Assembly: GCA_963832365.1 (NCBI GenBank)
Contig: CAWHUL010000011.1
Coordinates: 124,001-188,000 of the forward strand
Length of the DNA: 64,000 nt
Direction: 5' to 3'
Source of the DNA: CAWBRT01 sp963832365
Lineage (GTDB): Bacteria; Acidobacteriota; Terriglobia; Terriglobales; Acidobacteriaceae
Below the pieces are notes generated by a model, which saw only the letters and a list, made by a program, of their open reading frames with translations, had not been told where the DNA came from and made no database searches. Made by a program: the position numbers and the translations under genes. The stretch's first letter is position 1; each line of letters opens with the position of its first letter. Positions 1-8,819 of the stretch are shown piece by piece.

Positions 1-157
1 GAACCTACTTTAGAGAAGTACTCTGATTCAGTCAAGTAAATTCATACCGTCATAAGATTCGCTTAAAGTGGCTCCAGTAGCGGAGAACGACGATTTGCGT
101 GCGGTAGATCACGCGAAAGAGTGACGCATAAACAGGGCTGATTTTAGTCCTCCGGGA

Positions 158-781
158 TCAGAGTTCCGGGTGCGCCCGGACGTACTTCCGGGCTATCTGC
201 GCCACCTGTCGTTCACCGGGGTAGGTAAGCTTCTGGTTGGCTTGCTCCAGGGGCAGCCAGACTGCCCGCCGCACCTCCTTGCGCATGGGGGGCTGAATAT
301 CTCCCAGGCGGCCCGAGGCATAGCGGAACAGGAAGAAGGTTACAACCTTGAAGACGCGTTCACGCCCGCCCCAGGAGCGCACGTAGAAGTATTTGATATC
401 GGTCAGCTTGGCGATCAACTGCACCATTAGACCGGTTTCTTCGAGCACTTCGCGGATGGCGCTCTGCTCCGCGACTTCACCCTTGTCGATGGCTCCCTTG
501 GGCAGGGCAAGGATCGCCGGGCGGCGGCGCAGTTTGACGGCGTTGCGCGTGATGCTGTCGGCGTTGACGATGTTGGGTTCAATGGCAGCGATGTGCCACT
601 GCCCGCGCATGCGGCGCAGCACTACGCCACCAGCGGAAAACTCACGAACGGATTTTTTGGACGGCGGCGGATTCTCGCTCACGGGCTCTCTGCTGAATCT
701 TCGCAGTTTGTGCGCGCAGAGGCAAGAGGTACATTGCCGGATTCCGGGTTCCTGTGCATCCGGTGGTAAGTTGCTGTGCAT
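158..781 (-). CDS. NUDIX hydrolase
   Basis: A NUDIX-fold hydrolase that probably cleaves a nucleoside-diphosphate-linked substrate; the substrate cannot be told from sequence. The complete Nudix box (G-x5-E-x7-R-E-x2-E-E-x-G) spans residues 96-118, from G96 and E102 through R110-E111 and E114-E115, so the metal site looks intact. The first 45 residues, which contain CTSC, lie outside the domain and may not be translated: the ATG at 781 has no visible Shine-Dalgarno, while a GTG at 682 follows AGAGAG closely. It is divergent from the patatin-like gene, with no operon partner visible. Confidence 0.85.
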   Translation of the reverse strand: MHSNLPPDAQEPGIRQCTSCLCAHKLRRFSREPVSENPPPSKKSVREFSAGGVVLRRMRGQWHIAAIEPNIVNADSITRNAVKLRRRPAILALPKGAIDKGEVAEQSAIREVLEETGLMVQLIAKLTDIKYFYVRSWGGRERVFKVVTFFLFRYASGRLGDIQPPMRKEVRRAVWLPLEQANQKLTYPGERQVAQIARKYVRAHPEL

Positions 782-816
782 CGTAACAGACTAGGCAGCG
801 CCTGCGGGGTGCAACG

Positions 817-1741
817 GTGACTTATCTGCAAAGGCTGGTTCGGTCGGCAAAGGCATTTTCCCACGAGCTGGCGAGGGTTTCTTCCAACCACGGTTCGGCT
901 CTCCCTAGGATACCGAAACTTGGCCTTGCGCTCGGTGGCGGATTTGCCCGCGGCTTGTCTCACGTAGGCGTGCTGAAGGTTCTCGATGAAGAGAACATCA
1001 CCGATCGACTATATGGCCGGAACCAGTGTGGGATCGGTGATCGCGGCGGCATATTGCAGCGGAGTCTCGGCCAAAGAGCTGGAAGAGATTTCCAAGATGG
1101 TGCGTTTCCGCGACTTTGCGCGCTGGACGGTGTCGCGTTACGGGATCTGCAATAACGACCGCATGCAGGAGTTTCTGCCGCGGGTGGTGAAGGTGAAAAC
1201 CTTCGAGGAGCTGCAGATTCCACTGGCGGTGGCGGCAACAGATTTCGTAACCGGAGAGCCGGTGGTTTTCCGCAGCGGCCCCATTTGCGATCCGGTGCGC
1301 GCCAGTTGCGCGTATCCAGGGATGTTCGCACCCGTGCAGGTGGGCGGTCAATGGCTGGTGGACGGAATGCTTGGACACGCCGTACCCAGCACCCCACTGC
1401 GCGAAATGGGCGCTGACTACGTGATTGGCATTTACCTGAACGCCCACTGGGTTCAATTGCGCGGGCCTCGGCATCTGTTCGACGTCATAGGGCAGTGTTT
1501 CTCGATTGCGCAGGCACGGATGAGCGCGCAGTGGAGAAAAGACACCGATCTCGTGCTGGAGCCGGACGTCGATGGCTTTTCATACGACGGATTTGACCGC
1601 TCCTCCGAACTGATTGCCAGCGGGGAAAGAGCCATGCGCGCCGCGCTCCCGGCACTAAGAAAGTTTCTGGAGGGCAAGTCGGCGACGGCAAATGAGCTGC
1701 TGGCCAAGGCCGATGCGAAGCCGCACATGACCGCCGCGTAA
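817..1741 (+). CDS. Patatin-like phospholipase, one-base frameshift
   Basis: A patatin/RssA-type serine lipase of about 307 residues once one surplus base is removed. The first frame (GTG start at 817) encodes the oxyanion loop GGGFARG and helix GVLKVLDEEN. The second frame carries the nucleophile elbow GTSVGS and the DG dyad in LVDGML. Dropping one base near 1001-1003 joins them as DEENIPIDYMAGTSVGS, the expected family spacing, so both catalytic halves survive. Similar single-base insertions occur in essential genes of this window, so sequencing error is more likely than decay. No signal peptide is visible; a cytoplasmic lipid acyl hydrolase is inferred. Confidence 0.75.
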
Positions 1742-1935
1742 GCGCCCTCAGCGAGCGTTCAACGAGGTGAGACCGTGAAGTGAGAACGGGTGTCCCAATA
1801 AAGGGTATGCCGGCGCTCAACGGGTAAGTGGCGACAGCCTTTTCCACAGTTGACACAAAAGTCTAGGCACAGTTGATCATCGCATTAGGTGATTATGCCT
1901 ATTCTCCAGGTTCGGCCCGCGTAGAGAATGACGCA

Positions 1936-2139
1936 ATGCTGAAGCACATGAATGGATTCGTCGAGGCACATGACCGTTATTTGGCGCTGGACCTGGCCCG
2001 CGTCGACTGCAGAACCCCGCAGCAGAAAGAGTTTATGCACATCGAACTGATGCGCGCCTATCTCGAAGTGCAATTGAGGGCATCGCAGATCGCAGGTTTG
2101 CAGTACGCCGACGGCATGTGCTTTGCCGACATGCATTGA
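1936..2139 (+). CDS. Small hypothetical protein
   Basis: A possible 67-residue protein starting at the ATG at 1936, eight bases after a weak GAGA. The frame is also open from a TTG at 1873. The sequence is mildly charged and mostly helical in character (EFMHIELMRAYLEVQLR), with two cysteines and no membrane segment or recognisable motif. The opposite strand is also open across most of this stretch, so coding potential is only moderately supported. I do not recognise the family. It stands alone between the patatin gene and the thiC terminator. Confidence 0.35.
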   Translation: MLKHMNGFVEAHDRYLALDLARVDCRTPQQKEFMHIELMRAYLEVQLRASQIAGLQYADGMCFADMH

Positions 2140-2170
2140 GCTGCTGCTGCCGCCCTTGCGAGGCCAACAG

Positions 2171-2195
2171 AAAAGCCGCGCGTTGCCGCGCGGCC
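2171..2195 (-). terminator. Rho-independent terminator of thiC
   Basis: Perfect 8-bp inverted repeat GCCGCGCG/CGCGCGGC (2175-2182 with 2187-2194). On the minus strand the loop is GCAA, a stable GNRA tetraloop, followed directly by TTTT. It lies 26 bases after the thiC stop codon. Confidence 0.8.
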
Positions 2196-2220
2196 AACTT
2201 CAGTCTTCGATGTGCTTTGC

Positions 2221-3713
2221 TTATTTCAGGTGAACGAGTTTGCTGGCAACGTCGTTAGCCAGTTCGCTGTAGTCCTTCTTTTCCAAGCCCAACACCTTCT
2301 TGTTGTACTCGTCGATCTTGGCGGAGTAGTTCATCGAGCAGAACTTCGGCCCGCACATCGAGCAGAACGACGCTTCCTTGTAAAACTTGTCGGGCAGGGT
2401 CTCGTCGTGCATGGCGCGCGCGGTTTCCGGATCGAGCGAGAGTTCGAATTGCTTTTCCCAGTCGAAGGTATAGCGCGCGTGGCTGATGGCGTTGTCGCGA
2501 TCCTGCACTCCGGGCCGATGCCTCGCCAGGTCTGCGGCGTGGGCGGCGATCTTGTAAGCGATGATGCCGTCCTTCACGTCCTTGTCGTTGGGCAGGCCGA
2601 GGTGCTCCTTCGGGGTGACGTAGCACAGCATGGCCGCGCCATACCAGCCGATCATCGCGGCTCCGATCGCGGATGTAATGTGATCGTAACCGGGCGCGAT
2701 ATCGGTCACCAGTGGTCCGAGAGTGTAGAACGGAGCGCCATCGCACCACTCCACTTCCTTGTCCACCTGCTCCTTGATCTTGTCGATGGGAACGTGGCCG
2801 GGGCCCTCGATCATCACCTGGACGTCGCGTTTCCAGGCGACCTTGGTTAGCTCGCCCAGGGTCTTCAACTCCGCGAACTGCGCCTCGTCGCTGGCGTCGG
2901 CAATGCAGCCCGGGCGAAGGCCGTCGCCGAGCGAGTAGCAGACATCGTACTTCGCCATGATCTTGGTGATTTCGTCGAAGTGCTCGTAGAGGAAATTCTG
3001 TTTGTGGTGATGGGTCATCCACTGCGCCAGAATGGCGCCGCCACGGCTGACGATTCCGGTGATGCGCTTGGCAACCATGGGAACGTATTGAATCAGCAGA
3101 CCGGCATGGATGGTCATGTAATCCACGCCCTGTGCCGCCTGCTCCTCGATGACCTCCAGCATGATCTGCGGGGTCAAATCCTCGATCCGCTTTACCCTGG
3201 CCACGGCCTCGTAGATGGGCACGGTGCCGACCGGAATCGGCGAGTGGCGCAGAATGGCCTCGCGGATGTTGTTGATTTCGCCGCCGGTCGAGAGATCCAT
3301 CACCGTATCGGCGCCGTAGTGTACCGAGGTGTGCAGCTTCTTCAGCTCCTCATCGACGTTGGAGCTGACCGCCGAATTGCCGATGTTGGAGTTGATCTTG
3401 CACAGCGCAGCCACGCCGATGGCCATGGGTTCGACTTCGGGGTGATTGATGTTGGCCGGGATAATTAAACTGCCCGAGGCAAGTTCGGAGCGCACTGCTT
3501 CCGGCGTAAGCTTCTCGCGCTCGGCCACATACATCATCTCTTCCGTCACCAGCCCCTTGCGCGCATAGTGCATCTGCGTCACATTGTCGTCGCCGGTACG
3601 GGCAGCCTCCGCCCGGCGCCTGGCAATCCATTCCGCCCGAATCTTTGGGATTCCAACGCCTGGGAATACCCTTACCGTCGTGGTTCCCGTTGTCGCTACC
3701 GTTCGGTGGTCAT
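2221..3713 (-). CDS. thiC: Phosphomethylpyrimidine synthase ThiC
   Basis: Radical-SAM enzyme converting aminoimidazole ribotide to HMP phosphate for thiamine synthesis. The frame is very well conserved (SGSLIIPANINHP, MIEGPGHVP, LGPLVTDIAPGYDHI) and ends with the CX2CX4C cluster motif CSMCGPKFC about 40 residues before the C-terminus. The frame is open upstream to a TTG at 3744, but that codon overlaps the -10 box of a strong promoter. The transcript has GGGAG nine bases before an ATG at 3713. That ATG reads MTTER then stop, and one missing G (CGG to CGGG near 3699) would restore MTTERVATTGTTTV. I therefore place the start at 3713 with a one-base deletion, giving about 497 residues. Confidence 0.93.
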
Positions 3714-3743
3714 AAGACAGCTCTCCCTTGGCTGGAAAATACA

Positions 3744-3771
3744 ATTATACGCCCCGGCAGCTCTGGTCCAA
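3744..3771 (-). promoter_or_regulatory. Sigma-70-type promoter of thiC
   Basis: On the minus strand TTGGAC (3771-3766), 16 bases, then a perfect TATAAT (3749-3744). The expected transcript begins near 3737, leaving a leader of only about 25 bases before the ATG at 3713. That is too short for a TPP riboswitch, which is otherwise common on thiC. Confidence 0.65.
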
Positions 3772-4009
3772 ACGCCGCAGCGACGTGGGCAAAGCCTCTA
3801 CTGGCAAGCAAATTCAGTGATGTAGCTTGAAAGGCGCAGCTACGCTCGTGGTCGCGAAAGAAATTCCAAGTCCATCCCTGGACGACTAGATTCCGGTTCA
3901 AAGCTTGACCAAATAATCCAGAGAGCGTAGCCTGATCAGACTAGGGTGAGTGCCGGGGCCGATATTTTCCCGCATCCCCGGTTGTGGGCTTCAGCATCTT
4001 TTCTCTTGT

Positions 4010-4477
4010 ATGCACACTCGGCGGCGCAAATACGCTCAATTCGGAATCGTCATTGCAATTATCGTGCTGGGGCTCGGATACCTGGCTTATACCGGCGTCC
4101 AGGAGAGTAAGAGCTACTACGTCACGCTGAAGGAACTGAACACCATGGGCGAGAGCGCTTACAGCAAGCGTCTGCGCGTCGCCGGCAACGTGGAAGCCGG
4201 TTCCATCCAGCGTCAGGGCACGCGCGTTCAGTTCGCGCTGCGAGAAGAGGGGCGCTTGCTGCCGGTTGTTTATAACGGTACGGAGGCTCCTCCCGACACG
4301 TTCAAGGACGATTCCCAGGCATTGGCCGAGGGTACCTATGGGCGCGACGGCGTATTCCATGCCAACAAGCTCCAGGCCAAATGCGCCTCGAAGTATGCCC
4401 CCAAACCGGGGACCGGCGGCGCCCAGGCGGGGACCACCGAAAAAGCACAAGCCGGTTCTGCTAATCTTTCGCAGTGA
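4010..4477 (+). CDS. ccmE: Cytochrome c maturation haem chaperone CcmE, Cys variant
   Basis: Membrane-anchored periplasmic haem chaperone of the Ccm (System I) pathway. It has one N-terminal membrane segment after MHTRRRKY (about residues 11-28), then the OB-fold beta domain with RVAGNVEAGS and VVYNGTEAPPDTFKD. In classical CcmE the haem is bound to a His in a LAKHDEKY-type motif. Here the motif reads LQAKCASKYAP, with Cys125 replacing His and Tyr129 kept: the CXXXY form known from archaea and some sulfate reducers (System I*). The ATG at 4010 is chosen because it directly precedes the basic anchor. The stop overlaps the ccmA start. Confidence 0.9.
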   Translation: MHTRRRKYAQFGIVIAIIVLGLGYLAYTGVQESKSYYVTLKELNTMGESAYSKRLRVAGNVEAGSIQRQGTRVQFALREEGRLLPVVYNGTEAPPDTFKDDSQALAEGTYGRDGVFHANKLQAKCASKYAPKPGTGGAQAGTTEKAQAGSANLSQ

Positions 4478-5334
4478 AATCTTCCGCCTCGATGCCGCCC
4501 ACCGGCAGTTGCGCGCCCGCCAGCGCGCCGCAGCAAACGCCTGCGACCCTCGCGGCCAATGCCGGGCCGGTTGTCTCACTGCAAGGCGTTGTTCGTCATT
4601 TCGGCCGCTTTGCAGCCCTGCGCGGAGTTACGGCTGAATTTCCCGCGGGCAGGCTGTATCTGATTCTCGGCGAAAACGGAGCCGGCAAGTCCACGCTCCT
4701 GCGCATTATGGCTGGGTTGCTGAAGCCGACTCGCGGTTCCGTTACCATGCTGGGTTCGACCGACCTGCGCGAGGTGGCTTCGCGCATGGGCTACATGGGA
4801 CATGCTCCCCTGCTCTACGATGAACTGAGCGCGATGGAAAACCTGCGATATTTCGCCGGTCTCTATGGCGTTGGCAATAGCGGCGACGACGATGCGCGTT
4901 GCCGGGCGGCGATTCAGTTGGTGGGGCTTGATCCGGAGTTGAAGCGAAGCGTCGGACAGTATTCGCAGGGCATGCGTCAGCGAATTTCGCTGGCTCGCGC
5001 CATTGTGCATGACCCGGAGCTGCTGCTGTTGGACGAGCCATTCTCGAACGTCGACGTGCAATCGGCCAGGGAGATGGCGCGGCTGTTGGGAAAGATGCGC
5101 GATGACGGCAAGACAATCTTTGTAGTTACCCACCAGCCTATCGTGCTGGAGGCGGTCGCCGACGAGTCGTTGCTGCTTTCCGCCGGACTGCTTGCCGCCC
5201 GCGAGCGCGGGTTGCCGGAATACCTGAAATTCCCTTACAGCCAGCGCGCGGATCACCCGGTTGAGAATGTTGAGGATTTGGATAAGGGCGACGATGGCGC
5301 TTGCCCGGGTTCCGCGGAAGGCGGTGAGCGATGA
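4474..5334 (+). CDS. ccmA: Haem exporter ATP-binding protein CcmA
   Basis: ABC ATPase that, with CcmB, drives release of holo-CcmE from CcmC during cytochrome c maturation. Walker A is GENGAGKST, the signature is YSQGMRQRISLARA, Walker B is LLLLDEP, and the switch His is in VVTHQP. The GTG start at 4474 overlaps the ccmE stop in a GTGA arrangement, implying translational coupling. The 286 residues exceed the usual length of about 200-230. The surplus is a Pro/Ala-rich N-terminal extension of roughly 30 residues and a C-terminal acidic tail that could be a linker or poorly conserved. Confidence 0.9.
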   Translation: MKSSASMPPTGSCAPASAPQQTPATLAANAGPVVSLQGVVRHFGRFAALRGVTAEFPAGRLYLILGENGAGKSTLLRIMAGLLKPTRGSVTMLGSTDLREVASRMGYMGHAPLLYDELSAMENLRYFAGLYGVGNSGDDDARCRAAIQLVGLDPELKRSVGQYSQGMRQRISLARAIVHDPELLLLDEPFSNVDVQSAREMARLLGKMRDDGKTIFVVTHQPIVLEAVADESLLLSAGLLAARERGLPEYLKFPYSQRADHPVENVEDLDKGDDGACPGSAEGGER

Positions 5335-6005
5335 CCGTGATGGCCGTGGCGCGCCGCACCTTGACGAAAGATTTGCGTTTGGAATGGCGCGCGAAAGACG
5401 CAGTCAATTCCATGCTGTTTTTCGCACTGCTGGTGGTGGTGATCTTCAGCTTCAGCTTCGATCCCACGGCCGAGGAGTCGCGCCGCATCGCGGGCGGATT
5501 GGTCTGGGTGGCGTTCCTGTTTGCCGCCGTGGTTGCTCTTAACCAGACGTGGGCGCGGGAGCTGCGCAACCAGGTGCTGGACGCTTATCGAGTATCGCCG
5601 GCGCCGGCGGTTTCGCTGTTTCTGGCCAAAGCGGTGGGGAATTTTATTCTGGTCGGCGTGCTTGAGGCGCTGATGACTCCGCTGTTTGTGGTCTTTTACA
5701 ATTTGCGGTCGGTGGGGCCGGTTTATCAGTTGTTAGTGATCGCCGCGCTGGGAACATGGGCGCTGGTGGTCAACGGAACGTTCTTCGCCGCCATCTCAAT
5801 ACGTACCCGCAGCCGGGAGATCATGCTGCCGCTGATCCTGTTCCCGATTTCGATTCCAGCGCTGCTGGCGATGGTCGACGCCACGACTTCCGTGCTGACC
5901 GGCGAAGCCTCGCCGCGCTTCTGGATACAGTTGCTCGCCGTCTATGACTTGGTGTTTACCACGGTGTGCCTGGCGCTGTTCGACACGGTGATCAATGCCG
6001 AATGA
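5331..6005 (+). CDS. ccmB: Haem exporter membrane protein CcmB
   Basis: Six-helix integral membrane partner of CcmA. It shows the family pattern of an N-terminal cytosolic stretch (ARRTLTKDLRLEWRAK) followed by hydrophobic helices, including MLFFALLVVVIFSFSF and LFPISIPALLAMVDAT. At 224 residues it has the standard length. Its ATG overlaps the ccmA stop (ATGA). A short 42-base gap separates it from ccmC, so the genes form one operon. Confidence 0.9.
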   Translation: MTVMAVARRTLTKDLRLEWRAKDAVNSMLFFALLVVVIFSFSFDPTAEESRRIAGGLVWVAFLFAAVVALNQTWARELRNQVLDAYRVSPAPAVSLFLAKAVGNFILVGVLEALMTPLFVVFYNLRSVGPVYQLLVIAALGTWALVVNGTFFAAISIRTRSREIMLPLILFPISIPALLAMVDATTSVLTGEASPRFWIQLLAVYDLVFTTVCLALFDTVINAE

Positions 6006-6047
6006 CACGATTTGCCAAATGATGGTTCCGAAAGTGATTAACGCCAC

Positions 6048-6815
6048 ATGAAACGATCATTTTCGTTTTTCGCTCTGGTTACGCTCGCGCTGCTCTCCTA
6101 TGCCCTTTACCAGGGACTTGTGGTGGCTCCCACGGAGTCCACCATGGGGGACGTGCAGCGGATTTTCTACTATCATCTGCCGCACGCATGGGTGGCATTT
6201 CTGCTGTTCTTCGTCAATTTCCTGGCCTCCATCTGGTATTTAGCCCGGCGTACCGAGCGCTCTGACGCGCTGGCGTTGGCCAGTGCCGAGGTGGGAGTGG
6301 TCTTCTGCACCGTGGTGCTGGTGACGGGCCCGCTGTGGGCGCGTCCGGTGTGGGGTATCTGGTGGACATGGGATGCGCGGCTGACCAGCACGCTCGTGCT
6401 CTGGCTGATCTACGTCAGCTACCTGGTGCTGCGGCGCTTCGCCACGGGCGCGCAGACACAAGTGCTTGCGGCGGCGCTGTCCATATTCGGATTCCTGGAT
6501 GTTCCAATCGTGTATCTGTCGATCCGTTATTTCCGCACGCAACATCCGCAGCCGGTGATCGCCGGCGGCGAAGGCTCGGGTCTCGACCCGCGTATGTGGA
6601 CCGCCGTGCTCTGGAATCTGGCGGGCTTTCTGTCGTTTGCGCTGCTGCTGATCTGGCTGCGATACAGGCTCGCATTGGCCGAGAATGCCGTGGAGGAAGC
6701 ACACGCCAACCGCGCTCTCGGCCCGGTGACGGAGATCCGACGCAGCAAGCATGGCGGCGGTGAGTCCGCGCCGGAGTACGACTCGGCGCCGAAGGTGGGG
6801 AACAAGCCGCGATGA
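6048..6815 (+). CDS. ccmC: Haem lyase/handling protein CcmC
   Basis: Six-helix membrane protein that presents haem to CcmE in the periplasm. The tryptophan-rich WWD segment is intact as WGIWWTWDARLTS, flanked by conserved histidines in YYHLPHAW (near residue 45) and in RTQHPQP. At 255 residues it is standard length with a charged cytosolic tail. It overlaps the next small gene by four bases (ATGA). No CcmF, CcmG or CcmH follows, which fits the reduced Ccm system that accompanies Cys-type CcmE, although those genes could lie elsewhere. Confidence 0.92.
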   Translation: MKRSFSFFALVTLALLSYALYQGLVVAPTESTMGDVQRIFYYHLPHAWVAFLLFFVNFLASIWYLARRTERSDALALASAEVGVVFCTVVLVTGPLWARPVWGIWWTWDARLTSTLVLWLIYVSYLVLRRFATGAQTQVLAAALSIFGFLDVPIVYLSIRYFRTQHPQPVIAGGEGSGLDPRMWTAVLWNLAGFLSFALLLIWLRYRLALAENAVEEAHANRALGPVTEIRRSKHGGGESAPEYDSAPKVGNKPR

Positions 6816-6931
6816 AATTCTTATACCTGGCGTATATTGCTACCTGGACAATACACATCCTCTACATTCTGTATCTCACGGGCCGTTACAGGCGCTTGCG
6901 TGAGGAACGGAAAGAGTTGGAAAAGGAATGA
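6812..6931 (+). CDS. ccmD: CcmD-like single-helix microprotein
   Basis: A 39-residue protein with one membrane helix (about residues 4-25, rich in Tyr, Trp and Leu) and a strongly charged tail (RRLREERKELEKE). This is the CcmD layout: in E. coli CcmD helps CcmABC release holo-CcmE. The start overlaps the ccmC stop, and the next gene begins at the base following its stop, so it sits tightly inside the transcript. Identity rests on position and topology because CcmD sequences are weakly conserved. Confidence 0.7.
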   Translation: MKFLYLAYIATWTIHILYILYLTGRYRRLREERKELEKE

Positions 6932-8001
6932 ATGGGCGAGCCATTGAGTCCGGCAACTGAAGCTCTGCGCTTCCCAGTTCCGGTTCCTCCGGAACCGGGG
7001 AAGACCGTGGAGATAGTACCGGGCGTGCACTGGCTGGTGACGTCGCTTCCTTTCCGGCTGCGGGCCATCAATCTCTGGCTGCTGCGCGACGGCGATGGCT
7101 GGACCATGGTCGATTGCGGCTTCCCGCTGCCTGAAGTGCGGGAACAGATCGAAGCCGCATGGTCAGCCACGCTCGGCGGACTGCCCATTACGCGCCTGTT
7201 TGTGACCCACCATCATCCCGACCACGTAGGCAATAGCCGCTGGCTATGCGAACGCTGGGGAATTCGTCTCACCTTCACGGGCGGCGAGCGCGAAAAAGCA
7301 TTGAAATTGATGGGCAGCCAGTGGGCGCAGGAATCGGCCCACCGCATCGCATTTTGGCGCCGGCACGGTTTGTCGGAAGCGGCGGCGGCCAACATCAATG
7401 AGCATTGGGGCCGCCATAGACATCATTTTCGACCGGTGCCGGAGGAGTGGAACCCGGTTGAGGATGGAGACTTGGCTGTCCATCGGCGGTGCCCGCTGGC
7501 AGGTGATTGTCGTCCAGGGACACACCCACGCGCAGGCATTGCTGCACTCGCCGGAGCGCAATCTGCTGATCTCTGGAGACCAGGTACTGCCCGAAAATTA
7601 CTCCCAACGTCAGCGTCTTCGGCGACCGGCCAAACTCGGAGCCGCTGGGACTGTTCCTGGCCAGCAACCGCCGCCTTGCGCAGAGCTGCGGAGACGTGCT
7701 GGTGCTGCCATCGCATAACCGCCCGTTCATGGGGCTGCACGCTCGCATACAGGAGATCGAAGCTCATCACCATGAAAGACTGGCAAAGATCGAGGCTTGG
7801 CTGGACGGTAGTCCGATGACGGCTGCGGCGCTGCTGCCGGAGCTATTTGGAGACGGCCTCAACGGCCATGAGATTGGCTTTGCGATTGGCGAAGTGATCG
7901 CCCACCTACACCATCTGGTTGCCGAGGGACGCGCCGCAACCATCGAGCGCAACGGAACCGTCTTGTTCGCGCGCGTCGGTCCTCCCAAAACCGAGCACTG
8001 A
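6932..8001 (+). CDS. MBL-fold metallo-hydrolase, two frameshifts
   Basis: A metallo-beta-lactamase-fold hydrolase of about 355 residues after two surplus bases are discounted. The zinc motif THHHPDH lies near residue 94; later metal ligands are the H in VQGHTHAQ and D in ISGDQVLP. A C-terminal winged-helix-like region (LFGDGLNGHEIGFAIGEVIAHL) resembles the LACTB2-type tail. Removing one T near 7473 (GDGDWLSIGGARW) and one A from the AAAA near 7598 (LPEITPNVSVFGD) joins three open frames. The substrate is unknown. It abuts the ccm operon and may share its transcript. Confidence 0.75.
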
Positions 8002-8077
8002 CAAAGCTTGTGAGAAGAAGCAGCGTTTCTTCAGGTTAATTTCCCCATCACGTCTTTCTGCCGCTCCAGGAAAACCA

Positions 8078-8252
8078 CCCCACGTCAGTCCAAAAGCGGG
8101 ACGGGACGTGGGGCACCCGCCTCTGGAATTTATCTTGATGGGTGCCCCAGGTTCCGCGCCGCCAAGAAACTCTTTTGAGACAATCCGCGCAGCTTGGCTG
8201 GCTGCGCCGCTTGTAGCAAAGGCCACTTTGGTTGTGCGGCGCTAACCTGGGG
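8078..8252. repeat. Extragenic palindromic repeats (GTGCCCC family)
   Basis: Two adjoining inverted repeats occupy the 320-base gap before the arsenic genes. The first is CCCCACGTC (8078-8086) with GACGTGGGG (8105-8113). The second pairs a CCCCAGGTT-type arm near 8145 with AACCTGGGG ending at 8252, enclosing a longer spacer. Similar arms recur at 24409, 28209 and 40953. Transcribed, they would form stable hairpins. I see no gene here. Confidence 0.6.
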
Positions 8253-8321
8253 TAGTTTTCTCTTTTTCCCCTCCCAACAAATTGCTTGACTCATGCAACT
8301 ATATTAGGTAACATTTCCCAT

Positions 8322-8819
8322 GTGAACACAAAGTCCATTGCGGTTCAGCATTGGTGGGATGAACTTGAGCGGTTGGCCCGCGTGCTTGGCCAGGTTGGTC
8401 CCGATGAGGTCTGCTGCGACGGGTTGAGCCAGCGCCAGTGCGCCATTCTGCGCACCCTGGTTGCACAGGAAGGCGCGCGGCTATCCGATCTCGCCGCCAG
8501 CTCCGGCATTACTCCCAGCGCCATGACTCGCGTGCTGGAGAGGCTGGAGGCTCGCGGCCTGGTGGAACGTGTCCGCGGAGGTCAGTCCGATGGCCGCGCC
8601 GCGATGGTCCGGATTACCACCGAGGGTCGCCGCACCCGCAAACAACTCGATGGCATGATGCGGCAGCGCACCAATCAGATCATCGGATCTATTCCCGAAA
8701 ACAAACGAACCGGAGTTCTCAAGGCGCTCGCCATTCTGAATGATGCAATCGAATCCGCCGGGTGCTGCGCCTTGAATGCCCCGGTCGCAAAGCTGGTAAG
8801 AATCGAGGAAAACGAATGA
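8322..8819 (+). CDS. MarR-family transcriptional regulator of the arsenic operon
   Basis: A winged-helix regulator of about 165 residues. The recognition helix region reads LAASSGITPSAMTRVLERLE and the wing GGQSDGRAAMVRITTEG, typical of MarR proteins. Cys pairs (DEVCCDG near residue 30 and AGCCALNAP near the C-terminus) might bind As(III), but this is inference. The GTG at 8322 is preferred over a TTG at 8286 because the latter lies inside the presumed promoter. An imperfect inverted repeat ATGCAAC-N8-GTAACAT precedes the start and could be its operator. It overlaps arsM by four bases. Confidence 0.8.
   Translation: MNTKSIAVQHWWDELERLARVLGQVGPDEVCCDGLSQRQCAILRTLVAQEGARLSDLAASSGITPSAMTRVLERLEARGLVERVRGGQSDGRAAMVRITTEGRRTRKQLDGMMRQRTNQIIGSIPENKRTGVLKALAILNDAIESAGCCALNAPVAKLVRIEENE

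Noticed and set aside
1..157. Gene fragment at the left edge
   Set aside because: No frame with recognisable coding character; I see nothing supportable in the first 157 bases.
817..1741. True pseudogenisation of the patatin-like gene
   Set aside because: All catalytic motifs are intact and one base removal restores the exact family spacing.
3745..4009. TPP riboswitch before thiC
   Set aside because: Neither the CTGAGA element nor the conserved pyrimidine-sensing block is visible, and the promoter leaves too short a leader.
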